A stretch of DNA of 64,000 nucleotides from JABWBJ01 sp035646395 (GCA_035646395.1 DASRPK010000118.1:23963-87962); one strand, 5' to 3'; positions 27,031 through 36,031 are shown, numbered from the stretch's first letter. Numbers and translations are program-made. The notes: generated by a model not told the origin, from the sequence alone.

Positions 27031-27558
27031 CTAACGGGACTGAGCCCCGGCAATGACGCCGAGCTGTACGTCGGTGCGGTCTTCGAATCCCACGACCCAG
27101 ATCCTGGCGCCGAGATATGCCTCGCACTCCCACGTCAGCCCGGGCATGACCCGGTACGACCCGTCGTTCAACCGCAGAGCTAATCCGGCATCCGACTGCT
27201 CCAGCACACCATCGAGCGCCGGACGACCATGCATTCCGGTAACCGTGAACTTCTGAACCACGAAACCGGGATTGGCGTCCCACGTCCCCCAGACCACCGC
27301 ATCCCCACCATCCACATTCGCCAACGCGATCGTCTCGATTCCAATCAGACGAAACACGTCGCCATGATCGTCGCGGAGCTCTACGATGCGATCGGCCCCG
27401 ATCCCACTCACCAGAATCCGGCCTGAAAGCGCGGCCGTTGATGGGACAGGGACGACCGGATACTTCCCCACATCCACCGTGCCCGGATTCGCCGTCGGCT
27501 TATCGGTGCAGGCCACCATCATGGCACAAGCCATGACGAAAAGGTGAGCACGCTTCAT
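27031..27558 (-). CDS. Putative lipoprotein, unknown function
   Basis: 175 residues from ATG 27558, preceded by GGGAGG. The N-terminus MKRAHLFVMACAMMVAC is a lipoprotein signal with a lipobox ending in Cys ~17. The mature part is beta-rich, with paired segments (GRILVSGIGADRIVELRD, FTVTGMHGRPALDGVLEQ) and one later Cys. No family recognised. It is divergent from the BTAD regulator gene and may be controlled from the shared 149-base gap. Confidence 0.65.
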   Translation of the reverse strand: MKRAHLFVMACAMMVACTDKPTANPGTVDVGKYPVVPVPSTAALSGRILVSGIGADRIVELRDDHGDVFRLIGIETIALANVDGGDAVVWGTWDANPGFVVQKFTVTGMHGRPALDGVLEQSDAGLALRLNDGSYRVMPGLTWECEAYLGARIWVVGFEDRTDVQLGVIAGAQSR

Positions 27559-27707
27559 ACCGATCCTCCCGTTTGCGACTCCTTCCGCGCAGAAGGTTAC
27601 CGGTAACGGGTTCCGGGCTCGTTCAATTGGGGTTCGCCAGCCGTTCTTTTCGCGTTCCTTCCCTGTTGAACGACGATACGGCACTCTAGCTTGGCCTTCG
27701 CCTCCCC

Positions 27708-28463
27708 ATGCGATCCGATCACCGTCAACCGGCAGGACCTGCGCTCTTCCTCCTCGGCGGAGTGGCGCTCGAAGGCGTCCCCCCCGAAGGCGCAGACCAA
27801 CTCGTCAGGCAGTCCAAGGTCGTCGGGCTGCTGGCGTGTCTGGCACTCGCGCCCGCCGGGGCGTTTACGCGCCGCGATCGCCTCGTCGGCCTGCTCTGGC
27901 CGGAGCTCGACCAGGTGCATGCGCGAGCCTCACTGCGAAAGGCCATTCACTACGCCAGGTCGGTGCTGGGCGACGAGGCCCTCGTGAGCCGTGGCGACGA
28001 AGAGCTGGCGCTGAGCGAATCGATCTGGTGCGACGCCATCGAATTGCGTGCGTCGATCGATCGGGACCGGCTGGCGCGGGCGGTGGAGCTGTATCGCGGC
28101 GACCTGATGCCGGGATTCTACCTCCCCGAATGCCACGACTTCGACGCCTGGCTCGAGGAGCAGCGGACGGCGCTCCGTGAGACGGCGGTCGCGGCCTGCT
28201 GGGCGCTGGCCCAGCACCTCGAGGCGGGCCAGAACGGCACCGAGGCGTCGAGGTACGCCCGCCGCCTAACGCGCCTCGATCGCACCAACGAACGGCTCCT
28301 GCGCCGTTCGATGCAGATGCTCGACCGGCTCGGCGACCGCGCGGGGGCCCTGGCGGTGTACGAGGATTTCGCGAAGCGCCTCAGGAAGGAGCTGGATACC
28401 GATCCTTCCCCGGACACGACGCGATTGGCGCAGTCGATTCGCACCGGCCAGCCGCTGCCCTGA
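27708..28463 (+). CDS. SARP/BTAD-type transcriptional regulator
   Basis: 251 residues. The N-terminal OmpR-like winged helix region includes KVVGLLACLALAPAGAFTRRDRLVGLLWPE and LRKAIHYARSVLG, a pattern typical of AfsR/DnrI-type activators. The C-terminal BTAD domain of TPR-like helices includes LYRGDLMPGFYL, FDAWLEEQRTALRE, RLTRLDRTNERLLRRSM and ALAVYEDFAKRLRKELDTDPSPDT. It lacks the NB-ARC or sensor modules often fused to it. Targets are unknown; the divergent lipoprotein gene is a candidate. Confidence 0.88.
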   Translation: MRSDHRQPAGPALFLLGGVALEGVPPEGADQLVRQSKVVGLLACLALAPAGAFTRRDRLVGLLWPELDQVHARASLRKAIHYARSVLGDEALVSRGDEELALSESIWCDAIELRASIDRDRLARAVELYRGDLMPGFYLPECHDFDAWLEEQRTALRETAVAACWALAQHLEAGQNGTEASRYARRLTRLDRTNERLLRRSMQMLDRLGDRAGALAVYEDFAKRLRKELDTDPSPDTTRLAQSIRTGQPLP

Positions 28464-28470
28464 GGGCAGG

Positions 28471-29400
28471 TCAGCCGAGGAAGGACTCCAGCGCCCTGGC
28501 GCGAGACACGTGACGGAGGCGGGAGAGCGCCTTCTCCTTGATCTGCCGCACCCGCTCGCGCGTGATGCCCAGCAGCGCGCCGATCTCCTCGAGCGTCATC
28601 GCCTCGCTGCCGTCCAGCCCGAAGTAGAGCCGGAGGATCTTCGCCTCGCGTTCCTTCAGGCTGCCTAACGCCGCCTCGATCGATTCCGTCAACGCCTTCT
28701 CGAACGTCTGCTCGTCCGGCGTCGGGTTCAGGTTGTCGGGCAGGTAATCGAGGAGCTTGTTGTCCTCACCCGGCGAGAGCGGCGCGTCCAGCGAGAGGTG
28801 CGCCTGCGAGATGGACATCGTCTTGGCGACTTCCTCTTCCGTGATGTCCATGCCGTCGGCGATTTCGGCGTGCGTTGCTTCGCGCCCGAGCTCCTGCAGC
28901 AGCACGTTGGCCCGCTTGCCGATCCGGTGCAGCGTACCGGCACGGTTGAGCGGCACGCGCACGATGCGCGACTGCTCGGCCAGCGCCTGGAGGATCGCCT
29001 GGCGGATCCACCACACCGCATACGAGATGAACTTGATCCCTTTCGTCTCGTCGAATTTGTGGGCGGCGCGGATGAGGCCAAGGTTCCCTTCGTTGATCAG
29101 GTCGGAGAGGGAAACGCCCTGGTTCTGGTACTTCTTCGCGACCGAAACGACGAAACGGAGGTTGCTCCGTACGAGCTTATCCAGCGCTTCCTGGCTGCCG
29201 TCGCGGATCAGTCGCGCCAGGTCGACTTCGTCTTCACGCGTGATCAGGGGATAGGCACTGATGTCACGGAGGTACTGGTCCAGTGAGCCTTCGTCGTAGG
29301 CACCCTTCTTTCCCGGGACACGTCCCACGCGGGGAGCGCGTTCACGCCGGAATCTGGGATAGACGCCCGACGGGGAATCTTCGTCGTGCTCAGTGGACAC
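28471..29400 (-). CDS. RNA polymerase sigma-70 factor (primary-type, short)
   Basis: 309 residues. Regions 1.2 (SLDQYLRDISAYPLITREDEV), 2 (NLRFVVSVAKKYQNQGVSLSDLINEGNLGLIRAAHKFD, ISYAVWWIRQAI), 3 and 4 (TLEEIGALLGITRERVRQIKEKALSRLRH) are intact. Region 1.1 is missing, which fits a group 2 factor or a compact RpoD. The last residues (RHVSRARALESFLG) are slightly extended. It overlaps the end of lepB. It may be RpoD or a stationary-phase relative; this cannot be decided from the window. Confidence 0.93.
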   Translation of the reverse strand: MSTEHDEDSPSGVYPRFRRERAPRVGRVPGKKGAYDEGSLDQYLRDISAYPLITREDEVDLARLIRDGSQEALDKLVRSNLRFVVSVAKKYQNQGVSLSDLINEGNLGLIRAAHKFDETKGIKFISYAVWWIRQAILQALAEQSRIVRVPLNRAGTLHRIGKRANVLLQELGREATHAEIADGMDITEEEVAKTMSISQAHLSLDAPLSPGEDNKLLDYLPDNLNPTPDEQTFEKALTESIEAALGSLKEREAKILRLYFGLDGSEAMTLEEIGALLGITRERVRQIKEKALSRLRHVSRARALESFLG

Positions 29401-30166
29401 GGCTGCCTAACCGCTGCCAGCGAACCCGGGACAGCCACGCCGATTGCGTGCCGGAATCAGGCTCGAAACTGTAGTACACCACGAGCGGTTGCCCGCGAAT
29501 CAGCGAATCGGGGACGAAGCCCCAGTACCGGCTATCGAGCGAATTGTCGCGATTGTCACCCAGCATGAAGTATTGCTTGTCCGGCACGACGATCGGCCCC
29601 CAGTTGTTCCGCGACGGGTGATAGCCGACAAACGCCTGCGCCGTCTTGACCAGGTAGTTCCGCTGCCAGCGGAACTCTTCGCCCGAGGGGTCCATTCCGG
29701 GATCAGTGTGCACGACGTAATGCTCACGTACCTCGCGCCCGTTGCGGATCAGCTTCCCCTGCTCCATCGCCAGTGTGTCGCCGGGCATGCCAACGAGCCG
29801 CTTGACGAAGTTCTTCGTGGGATCCTGAGGCCACTGAAATACGACCACGTCGCCGAGCCGCGGCTCACGCAGCGCCGGGAGTCGCTTGCCTGTGAACGGC
29901 ACTTCCGCGCCGTACACGAGCTTGTTCACCAGGAGGAAGTCACCGACCAGCAGCGTACGCTCCATGCTGCCGCTCGGGATCTTGAACGCCTCGACGATGA
30001 ACGCGCGGACGAACAGGAAGACGAGGATCGCGACCTGAAACGACTTTGCCCACTCCCACATAACGCGAATCACGCGGCCACGTGACTTGTTCACGCGACG
30101 AAGCGCCTGCGCGCGCTCTTCGACGGAAATGGTTGCCGAGGGAGTTGTCTGGGTAGGATCGCTCAT
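29390..30166 (-). CDS. lepB: Signal peptidase I
   Basis: 258 residues. One TM segment (~45-62, VAILVFLFVRAFIVEAF) precedes the catalytic Ser in KIPSGSMERTLL and the catalytic Lys in NFVKRLVGMPGD. The boxes LGDVVVFQWP and MLGDNRDNSLDSRYWGFVP are present. It cleaves Sec and Tat signal peptides at the outer face of the inner membrane. It is directly upstream of, and overlaps, the sigma factor gene. Confidence 0.95.
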   Translation of the reverse strand: MSDPTQTTPSATISVEERAQALRRVNKSRGRVIRVMWEWAKSFQVAILVFLFVRAFIVEAFKIPSGSMERTLLVGDFLLVNKLVYGAEVPFTGKRLPALREPRLGDVVVFQWPQDPTKNFVKRLVGMPGDTLAMEQGKLIRNGREVREHYVVHTDPGMDPSGEEFRWQRNYLVKTAQAFVGYHPSRNNWGPIVVPDKQYFMLGDNRDNSLDSRYWGFVPDSLIRGQPLVVYYSFEPDSGTQSAWLSRVRWQRLGSRVH

Positions 30167-30266
30167 GCTTCAATCACGATCGCAGTGCTGTCGATGACGC
30201 GCACTCTCGTTTGAAAGTCGCGTAAGTATTGGGAACGACTCACCTTCGACAGCTGCATCTGCGGGC

Positions 30267-30295
30267 AATTAAGCCGGTACCAAAGACGGCCGCAA
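30267..30295 (-). promoter_or_regulatory. Possible promoter for lepB and the sigma gene
   Basis: On the minus strand, TTGCGG (30290-30295) and TTAATT (30267-30272) are separated by 17 bases, about 100 bases before the lepB start. The -10 match to TATAAT is only partial. The position, between the aldehyde dehydrogenase stop and lepB, is where a promoter is needed. Confidence 0.3.
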
Positions 30296-30323
30296 GTGAG
30301 CGCCAGGGAGGGCACGATTTGCC

Positions 30324-31817
30324 TCAATCCGCAGTGTATGTGTCGAGTTGCGCACGTTGTAGTACTCCGGAGTAATCCACGTATCCCACCTTGGTCTCTG
30401 AATAGAACTCGTACACCTCCCAACCACCTTCACGATGGCCATTCCCCGTCTGCTTGACCCCACCGAACGGCAGGTGCGCTTCAGCGCCAATCGTCGGTGC
30501 GTTGACGTAGGTGATGCCGTTGTCGAGCTCCTGTAAGGCACGGAAGGCTACCTGCACGTTTTTCGTGTATATGGACGACGACAAGCCGTAACGAACGTCA
30601 TTGTTTACCCTGAAGGCCTCGTCCACCGATCCCACGCGAATCACAGAGAGAACGGGACCAAAGATCTCCTCCTGCTCGAGCCGACTCCCTGGTTGTACGC
30701 CGGTGAAAATGGTTGGGTCGTAGAAGTGACCCTTGTCGAGCCCCTTCCCAGCCGGCCGTTGACCACCACACGTCAGCGTCGCACCCTCGGAGTGACCGAG
30801 TTCCACGTAGTACTCGACCTTTGCCAGCGCATCACCGTGGATGAGGGGACCGACGTCCGTGTTCGCCTGCCGTCCGTCGCCCAACCGCAACGACTGTGCC
30901 CGCGACTGCAGGCTGTTCACGAATTCGTCGTGGATGCCGTCCTGAAGGATCAGCCGGCTCGTCGCCGTGCAGCGTTGTCCTGTCGTGCCAAATGCGCCCC
31001 ACAACACGCCGTCGAGTGCCAGGTCCAGGTCCGCGTCGTCGAGCACGATCTGCGCGTTCTTCCCTCCCATTTCGAGCGACAGCCGCTTGTGCATCCGGCC
31101 ACAGGTTTCTCCTACACGTCGTCCCGTTTCGGTTGAGCCGGTGAACGAAACGATGGGCACGTCAGGGTGATCAACGATTGCCGCGCCCGCGACCTCGCCC
31201 CGGCCGTGGACGAGTTGGATGACTTCGGGGGGGAGTCCAGCCTCGAGCAGGATTTCGACAAATACGGTCCCCGTATGCGGCACGTCTTCAGCCGGCTTGA
31301 ACACGCACGCGTTTCCGCACACCAGCGCCGGGAACATTTTCCAGGTCGGTATCGCCAGCGGAAAATTGAACGGCGTGATGATCCCCGCGACGCCGATCGG
31401 CCGCCGGAAACTCATCGCCCACTTGCTGCGCAGCTCACTGGGCACCGTGTGCCCAAAAAGCCGGCGCCCTTCGGTAGCCGCGTAATACGCGGTATCGATT
31501 CCTTCCTGCACATCGCCGCGCGTCTCAGCCAATGGCTTACCCATTTCGCGCGTCATCAGGGCTGCAATCTCTTCCTTCCGCGCGGCGAGCAGGTCGCCGG
31601 CCCGGCGCAGGATGTCACCGCGCAGTGGCGCGGGAGTCGCTCGCCAGACCTCGAATCCTTTCCGCGCGGACGCCACCGCACGCGCAACATCCTCGGAGTT
31701 CGAGAGTGGAAAGGTCCCGATGACGTCCGACGTGTCCGCGGGATTGACGTTATCGAAGGTTTCGCCTGACGAGGCGGGGACCCACGCGCCGGCGATGAAG
31801 TTCCTGAACTCGGGCAT
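30324..31817 (-). CDS. NAD(P)-dependent aldehyde dehydrogenase
   Basis: 497 residues from ATG 31817. Motifs are ITPFNFPLAIPTWKMFPAL, FTGSTETGRRVGE (NAD site), the general base Glu in SLEMGGKNAQIV and the nucleophile Cys in GTTGQRCTATSRL, then EEIFGPVLSVIRV. Length and motifs fit the ALDH superfamily, near the succinate-semialdehyde/alpha-aminoadipate-semialdehyde branches. The substrate is unknown. An extended frame to 31886 adds poor-quality sequence. Confidence 0.92.
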   Translation of the reverse strand: MPEFRNFIAGAWVPASSGETFDNVNPADTSDVIGTFPLSNSEDVARAVASARKGFEVWRATPAPLRGDILRRAGDLLAARKEEIAALMTREMGKPLAETRGDVQEGIDTAYYAATEGRRLFGHTVPSELRSKWAMSFRRPIGVAGIITPFNFPLAIPTWKMFPALVCGNACVFKPAEDVPHTGTVFVEILLEAGLPPEVIQLVHGRGEVAGAAIVDHPDVPIVSFTGSTETGRRVGETCGRMHKRLSLEMGGKNAQIVLDDADLDLALDGVLWGAFGTTGQRCTATSRLILQDGIHDEFVNSLQSRAQSLRLGDGRQANTDVGPLIHGDALAKVEYYVELGHSEGATLTCGGQRPAGKGLDKGHFYDPTIFTGVQPGSRLEQEEIFGPVLSVIRVGSVDEAFRVNNDVRYGLSSSIYTKNVQVAFRALQELDNGITYVNAPTIGAEAHLPFGGVKQTGNGHREGGWEVYEFYSETKVGYVDYSGVLQRAQLDTYTAD

Positions 31818-31915
31818 GAAGGAAGTTGCTGAGTTGCTGAATTGCCAAGGACAGCTGAAAGGTAGCGTGTTCGTTGACGCCTTCACGCCCTTATCAACCT
31901 GGCAACTCTTTCAAC

Positions 31916-32359
31916 TCATCCACACATCCATGCCGCGGGGTGCGCTTCCGTAGGAATCGCATATCCGATGCGTGGCAGGATTTCGGTCGCTGCCAGCGTG
32001 CCGCCCCAGAGCGTAAGGAGCAGCGACAAGATGTGTGCCTTCGCCGAGCGATGTTTCCATGTCCACACAGCGCTCCACACACCAGCTGCCATCAGGACGC
32101 CGACCGCGGCAAGATATCCAAACAGCCCTGCGCCACAACGCGCCGAGTAGGGCCAGAACACCATACCCACACCGAGCGCGGTCGCCAGTAACAACCGCAT
32201 CATGACGCCAAACGTCGTGGTTTCCCGCTGGATCGTCTGCGCGGCGACCTTTTCCGTCGGACTGGCGTTCGGCTTCGCCGGAAGCAACGCCTCGTCCGAC
32301 ATCGACTCGAGCTGTTTGTCGATCTTGGCGAGTTCTTTATCCCAGTTAGATGGAGGCAT
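31916..32359 (-). CDS. Small membrane protein of unknown function
   Basis: 147 residues. The first 50 are charged (WDKELAKIDKQLESMSDEALL), followed by three or four hydrophobic helices (MMRLLLATALGVGMVFW, AGLFGYLAAVGVLMAAGVW, AHILSLLLTLWGGTLAA). The last part is short and contains AHPAAWMCG. No family recognised. The ATG at 32359 is immediately preceded by the GGATGGC heptamer array instead of a usual ribosome binding site. Confidence 0.6.
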   Translation of the reverse strand: MPPSNWDKELAKIDKQLESMSDEALLPAKPNASPTEKVAAQTIQRETTTFGVMMRLLLATALGVGMVFWPYSARCGAGLFGYLAAVGVLMAAGVWSAVWTWKHRSAKAHILSLLLTLWGGTLAATEILPRIGYAIPTEAHPAAWMCG

Positions 32360-32388
32360 GGGATGGCGGATGGCGGATGACGGATGGG
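32360..32388. repeat. GGATGGC/GGATGAC heptamer array in a gene leader
   Basis: About four 7-bp words lie between the response regulator stop and the ATG at 32359, so the 5' leader of the small membrane protein is made of the repeat. Copy number could affect translation. Confidence 0.7.
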
Positions 32389-32397
32389 CGAAACATC

Positions 32398-33762
32398 TCA
32401 GCTTTCCCTCGCCAGACCATAACGTTCGATCTTCTTGTAGAGATTCGAGCGGGGCATGTCGAGCACCCTCGCTGTTTCACTCACGTTCCAGTCCATCTCA
32501 CGCAGCTTGTGCAACAGGAACGCCCGCTCGGCTGCGTTCTTGAATTCCTCGTACGTTTTGATTTCCAGCAGCGAGCCGAGACCCGACGCATCCGGCGGCC
32601 TCGTGCCCGTAAGCCGCGAGACATCAGCCGCGGTAATGCGCGGACCCGACGACAGGATGAGCACACGCTCGATCGCGTTGCGCAACTCCCGAACGTTTCC
32701 AGGCCAATCGTAACGCTGAAGAGTTTCGAGCGCGGAGCTATCGAGCATCCGGGGCGCAATCCCGTCCCGCTGCGTCAACACATTGACGAAATGCTGCGCC
32801 AGAAGGGGGATGTCCTCGCGGCGGTCGCGCAGCGGCGGCACGTGTAACGGCACGACGTTGAGCCGGTAGTACAGGTCCTCACGAAAGCGACCACCGGCAA
32901 GCTCCTCCTCGAGCATCTTGTTGGTCGCGGCCAGCACACGCACGTCCACACGATACGACTTGGTGCCGCCGATGCGGGTGACTTCACCGTCCTGCAGCAC
33001 GCGCAACACCTTCGCCTGCGCGGCCAGGCTCATGTCGCCGATTTCATCGAGAAAGAGTGTTCCCTTGTCGGCCTGCTCGAACTTTCCGGCGCGATCGCTC
33101 ACGGCGCCGGTGAACGACCCCTTCATGTGGCCGAACAATTCGCTCTCGATCAGTTCCGACGGAATCGCCGCGCAGTTCACCTCGACAAACGGCTTGTTCG
33201 CCCTCGGCGAGAGACGATGAATCGCGCGGGCCACGAGCTCCTTGCCCGTACCGTTCTCGCCCGTGATGAGCACCCGGGCCGGCGTGACCGAGACCTTCTC
33301 GATCTGGTTCGTGAGTGCGCGAATCGCATACGACTTCCCCACGATCTCGAACCGCGACTCGATCGTCTCGCGCAGGCGAGCATTCTCTTCCTGCAGCGAT
33401 TGCGTCTGCAACGCATTCCTGAGCAGGACGAGAATGCGGTCGGTGTCGAGCGGCTTCTCGAGAATGTCGTACGCGCCCAGCTGGGTGGCCTCGACCGCGG
33501 TCTGAATCGTCGCATGACCACTGATCATGACCACGGTCGCGGTCGAGTCGATCTGGCGGATGCGCTTCAGTCCTTCCAGCCCGTCCATTCCGGCCATCTT
33601 CACATCCAGAAAGACGAGATGTGGGCGCCACTTCTCGAACGTCGCGATGCCGGCAGGAGCACTCGACTCCGAGCGCACCTCGTATCCTTCGTACTCGAGC
33701 AGCTGGCCGAGCGCGGCGCGAATGCCCTGCTCGTCGTCGACCACCAGGATGCGGTGGCTCAC
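32398..33762 (-). CDS. Sigma-54-dependent NtrC-family response regulator (NtrX-like)
   Basis: 454 residues: a receiver domain with phospho-acceptor Asp53 in LVFLDVKMAG, then an AAA+ domain with Walker A GENGTGKELVARAIH, a GSFTGA sigma-54 contact loop, Walker B GTLFLDEIGD and arginine-finger region, then a Fis-type HTH (NVSETARVLDMPRSNLYKKIERYGL). The GSFTGA variant and overall layout resemble NtrX. GTG 33762 overlaps the stop of the upstream anchored protein (GTGA). No histidine kinase is adjacent; the NtrY-like kinase at 57.6-61.6 kb is a candidate partner. Confidence 0.94.
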   Translation of the reverse strand: MSHRILVVDDEQGIRAALGQLLEYEGYEVRSESSAPAGIATFEKWRPHLVFLDVKMAGMDGLEGLKRIRQIDSTATVVMISGHATIQTAVEATQLGAYDILEKPLDTDRILVLLRNALQTQSLQEENARLRETIESRFEIVGKSYAIRALTNQIEKVSVTPARVLITGENGTGKELVARAIHRLSPRANKPFVEVNCAAIPSELIESELFGHMKGSFTGAVSDRAGKFEQADKGTLFLDEIGDMSLAAQAKVLRVLQDGEVTRIGGTKSYRVDVRVLAATNKMLEEELAGGRFREDLYYRLNVVPLHVPPLRDRREDIPLLAQHFVNVLTQRDGIAPRMLDSSALETLQRYDWPGNVRELRNAIERVLILSSGPRITAADVSRLTGTRPPDASGLGSLLEIKTYEEFKNAAERAFLLHKLREMDWNVSETARVLDMPRSNLYKKIERYGLARES

Positions 33763-34409
33763 CGGCCGCGGCGGTAGAGGGTGATTTCGCCCCGGGACAC
33801 GCGGACGTCGCCGATATACTCGGGAATGGAGATCGCGATCCCGTTAGGCGCGACCCCTTCCGGCCTGACACTGGCGTCCAGGCGCGCCAGCAATCGCGGA
33901 ATCGCCGCGCGCGGGAGCGAAAGGTCGGCAATCTTCACCGACGCCACCCGGAATTCGCCGAGTCCGGGGCGCAGGACCCCCATCGTGCCGGTGAACTCGA
34001 TGCGCTCGCGTTTGTCGAGGATGCTCGCCAGCGGACCTAACGCGTCGAGCCCGCGCAGGTCCTCGAGTTCCACGAGCGCACGAACGCGCACGGTTTCACT
34101 GTCGACCGCCGCCTCCACCGAATCGAGATTCGCCGGCAGCCTGTGCCCGGAACTCGCCACCATGAGCTCCGCCAGTTCGGCGGCGGATACCGTGACATAG
34201 GCCGGCCCATTGGGCCGACCGAGAGACGCAATGTCGTCACCGGTCTTCTGCGTGCCGGCACCGGGTTCCTTGACCGTTTCCCAGGTCACCGGCGCGGGCT
34301 CTCCACGACCGAGCACACGCGGCATCCACCGGTCGCGCATGAGGAACGCGACCGCGCCCGCCAGCACGAGCAGGAGAAGACACCCGAGTCGACCAAGACA
34401 GGAGAACAC
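33759..34409 (-). CDS. Anchored exported protein of unknown function, coupled to the response regulator
   Basis: 216 residues from GTG 34409, preceded by AAGGA. The N-terminal hydrophobic stretch (LGCLLLLVLAGAVAFLM) is an anchor. The exported part has mixed alpha/beta composition (AYVTVSAAELAELMVASSG, VRVRALVELEDLRGLDAL, ISIPEYIGDVRVSRGEITLY). No family recognised. The GTGA overlap with the NtrC-type regulator implies shared expression, so it may act in the same envelope response. Confidence 0.65.
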   Translation of the reverse strand: MFSCLGRLGCLLLLVLAGAVAFLMRDRWMPRVLGRGEPAPVTWETVKEPGAGTQKTGDDIASLGRPNGPAYVTVSAAELAELMVASSGHRLPANLDSVEAAVDSETVRVRALVELEDLRGLDALGPLASILDKRERIEFTGTMGVLRPGLGEFRVASVKIADLSLPRAAIPRLLARLDASVRPEGVAPNGIAISIPEYIGDVRVSRGEITLYRRGR

Positions 34410-34453
34410 GACGTTCCTTACGGTTCGGAAGTGGGGAACGATTCGGCGGGAAT

Positions 34454-35014
34454 CTAAGAGCCGCCGAGCGGAAACGATGCGAGCACTGAATACTCCGAGC
34501 CTGCCGGGCGTAGCACGCTCCGCATGAGCAATACCCGCGAGACGTCAAACGGGTACGTGTCATGTTTGTGAAGTGCCAGCGCCTTGCTCAGGCTCACCTT
34601 CTGCTCCGCGGACAACGGGCCGGTTGTACGCCCGATCGTCAGGTGGGCGCGAAACGGACGCTGAGGAAAACCCAGCGTGGCGCACGTTTCTCCGATGTCC
34701 CCGCCCAATCGGATGAGCGCTCCTTCATCACGAAGGCCGAGCCACACGACACGGATCCTGCGCCAGTCGGGGAACACGCCGACTCCGGTGATCACCGCGG
34801 GAAAGGGGGAATGCCGAAGGGCGACAGCTTCGGTGGCGACAGAAATTTCCGCTACGCGCGACTCGTCCACTTCCCCGAGGAATGCCATCGTGAAGTGGAA
34901 ATGACTCTCGCCCACCCAGCGAATCCCGCTGGTGGTCGCGCGAACACTGTCCACGGTGCCGGCGACGCGGCGCCGGCACGGATCGCCTGGATCAATTGCC
35001 AGGAAGAGCCGCAC
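34454..35014 (-). CDS. thpR: RNA 2',3'-cyclic phosphodiesterase (2H family)
   Basis: 186 residues from GTG 35014 (family start VRLFLAIDP). Two HxT motifs, HFTMAFLGE (~41) and HLTIGR (~122), form the 2H active site. ThpR opens 2',3'-cyclic phosphate RNA ends; some relatives ligate tRNA halves. The start overlaps the end of the small upstream gene by 23 bases, so the trio with larE is probably one transcript. Confidence 0.88.
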   Translation of the reverse strand: MRLFLAIDPGDPCRRRVAGTVDSVRATTSGIRWVGESHFHFTMAFLGEVDESRVAEISVATEAVALRHSPFPAVITGVGVFPDWRRIRVVWLGLRDEGALIRLGGDIGETCATLGFPQRPFRAHLTIGRTTGPLSAEQKVSLSKALALHKHDTYPFDVSRVLLMRSVLRPAGSEYSVLASFPLGGS

Positions 35015-35192
35015 CGTCCGGATCCAGTTCCAGCGCGAGGTGCGTGAAGCCCTCTTCCTTTGCAAGGCGCAGCACGTCGGCACGCACCGCCGCTGTCAGG
35101 TAACCCGGGGCCGCGACTATTATTGCCAGGCGATCCCGCACTTCAATGCGGCACGTGATGCCCTCCTGCGCAAGGCGAGACGTTAGGTTCAC
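34992..35192 (-). CDS. 66-residue protein of unknown function in the larE unit
   Basis: The GTG start at 35192 overlaps the larE stop as GTGA. The predicted protein (VNLTSRLAQEGITCRIEVRD..., ending LELDPDGAALPGN) alternates helix and strand and contains one Cys. No family recognised. It is believable as a gene because of the exact coupling overlap and coding-like composition. Translation in the other frames of this strip gives lower-quality sequence. Confidence 0.55.
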   Translation of the reverse strand: MNLTSRLAQEGITCRIEVRDRLAIIVAAPGYLTAAVRADVLRLAKEEGFTHLALELDPDGAALPGN

Positions 35193-36031
35193 GCCGCCGC
35201 CACGCCTTCGAGCACGTTCAGGGAACCGGAACGGAAGCCTCGCAAGTCGATCGCCACACGACGGAACCCCGCGGCGCGGACGGCCTGCACCAGCCGCTGC
35301 GCATTGTCCGGCAACAACCACTCGTCGATCAGTCGCGATTCGAGCTCGATCCGGGCGAGGTCATCATGATGCCTGACGCGGAGGTCGCCGGTGACCCCGA
35401 GTGCCCGAAGCCCCCGCTCGGCACGATCGATCTGTTGCAGGCGTTCTGGCGTTACTGGGGTGCCGTAGGGAATCCGCGACGCCAGGCATGGAGCAGACGG
35501 TTGCGACCATGTCGCCAGTCCGCGCGCGCGCGAAAGTTCGCGAATCTCTGCCTTGGTGAGCCCTGCCAGGGCCAGCGGCGACTGGACGCCATGCTCCGCG
35601 GCCGCCCGAGAGCCAGGACGATGACCCGTAAGGTCATCGGCATTGGTCCCGTCGACGACGGTCGTCATCCCCTGGTCGCGGGCCATGGGACACAACACGG
35701 CCCAGAGCACACTCTTGCAGAAATAGCAGCGATTCACGGGATTTGCGGCGTAGCGCGGATCGTCCACTTCATCCGTAGCGACGATCCGGAGCTCGATATC
35801 CCACTGGGCGGCGAACGCGAGCGCCTTGTCCGATTGATCGTTAGGCACGGAAGGGCTGCGGCCGAACACCGCCAGGACGTTCCGTCGCCCGAGCACCTCA
35901 CGAGCGACCACGGCCAGGTACGTGGAATCGACGCCACCGGAATACCCGATCAGCACCGATCGCTGCTCGCGCAGCCACTCGGCGAGACGGCTTTCCTTGA
36001 GCCTGGCAGTGTCGATCGAGGGTGACTCCAT
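35189..36031 (-). CDS. larE: ATP-dependent sacrificial sulfur transferase LarE
   Basis: 280 residues. The PP-loop SGGVDST (31-37) starts an adenylation domain. VNRCYFCKSVLW (two Cys) and the conserved PCLASRIPYG Cys (the sacrificial position in lactobacilli) are present. LarE sulfurises the pyridinium-dicarboxylate precursor of the nickel-pincer cofactor used by LarA-type racemases. With three conserved Cys, a [4Fe-4S] LarE as in Thermotoga is possible. No larA, larB or larC is in the window. Confidence 0.9.
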   Translation of the reverse strand: MESPSIDTARLKESRLAEWLREQRSVLIGYSGGVDSTYLAVVAREVLGRRNVLAVFGRSPSVPNDQSDKALAFAAQWDIELRIVATDEVDDPRYAANPVNRCYFCKSVLWAVLCPMARDQGMTTVVDGTNADDLTGHRPGSRAAAEHGVQSPLALAGLTKAEIRELSRARGLATWSQPSAPCLASRIPYGTPVTPERLQQIDRAERGLRALGVTGDLRVRHHDDLARIELESRLIDEWLLPDNAQRLVQAVRAAGFRRVAIDLRGFRSGSLNVLEGVAAA

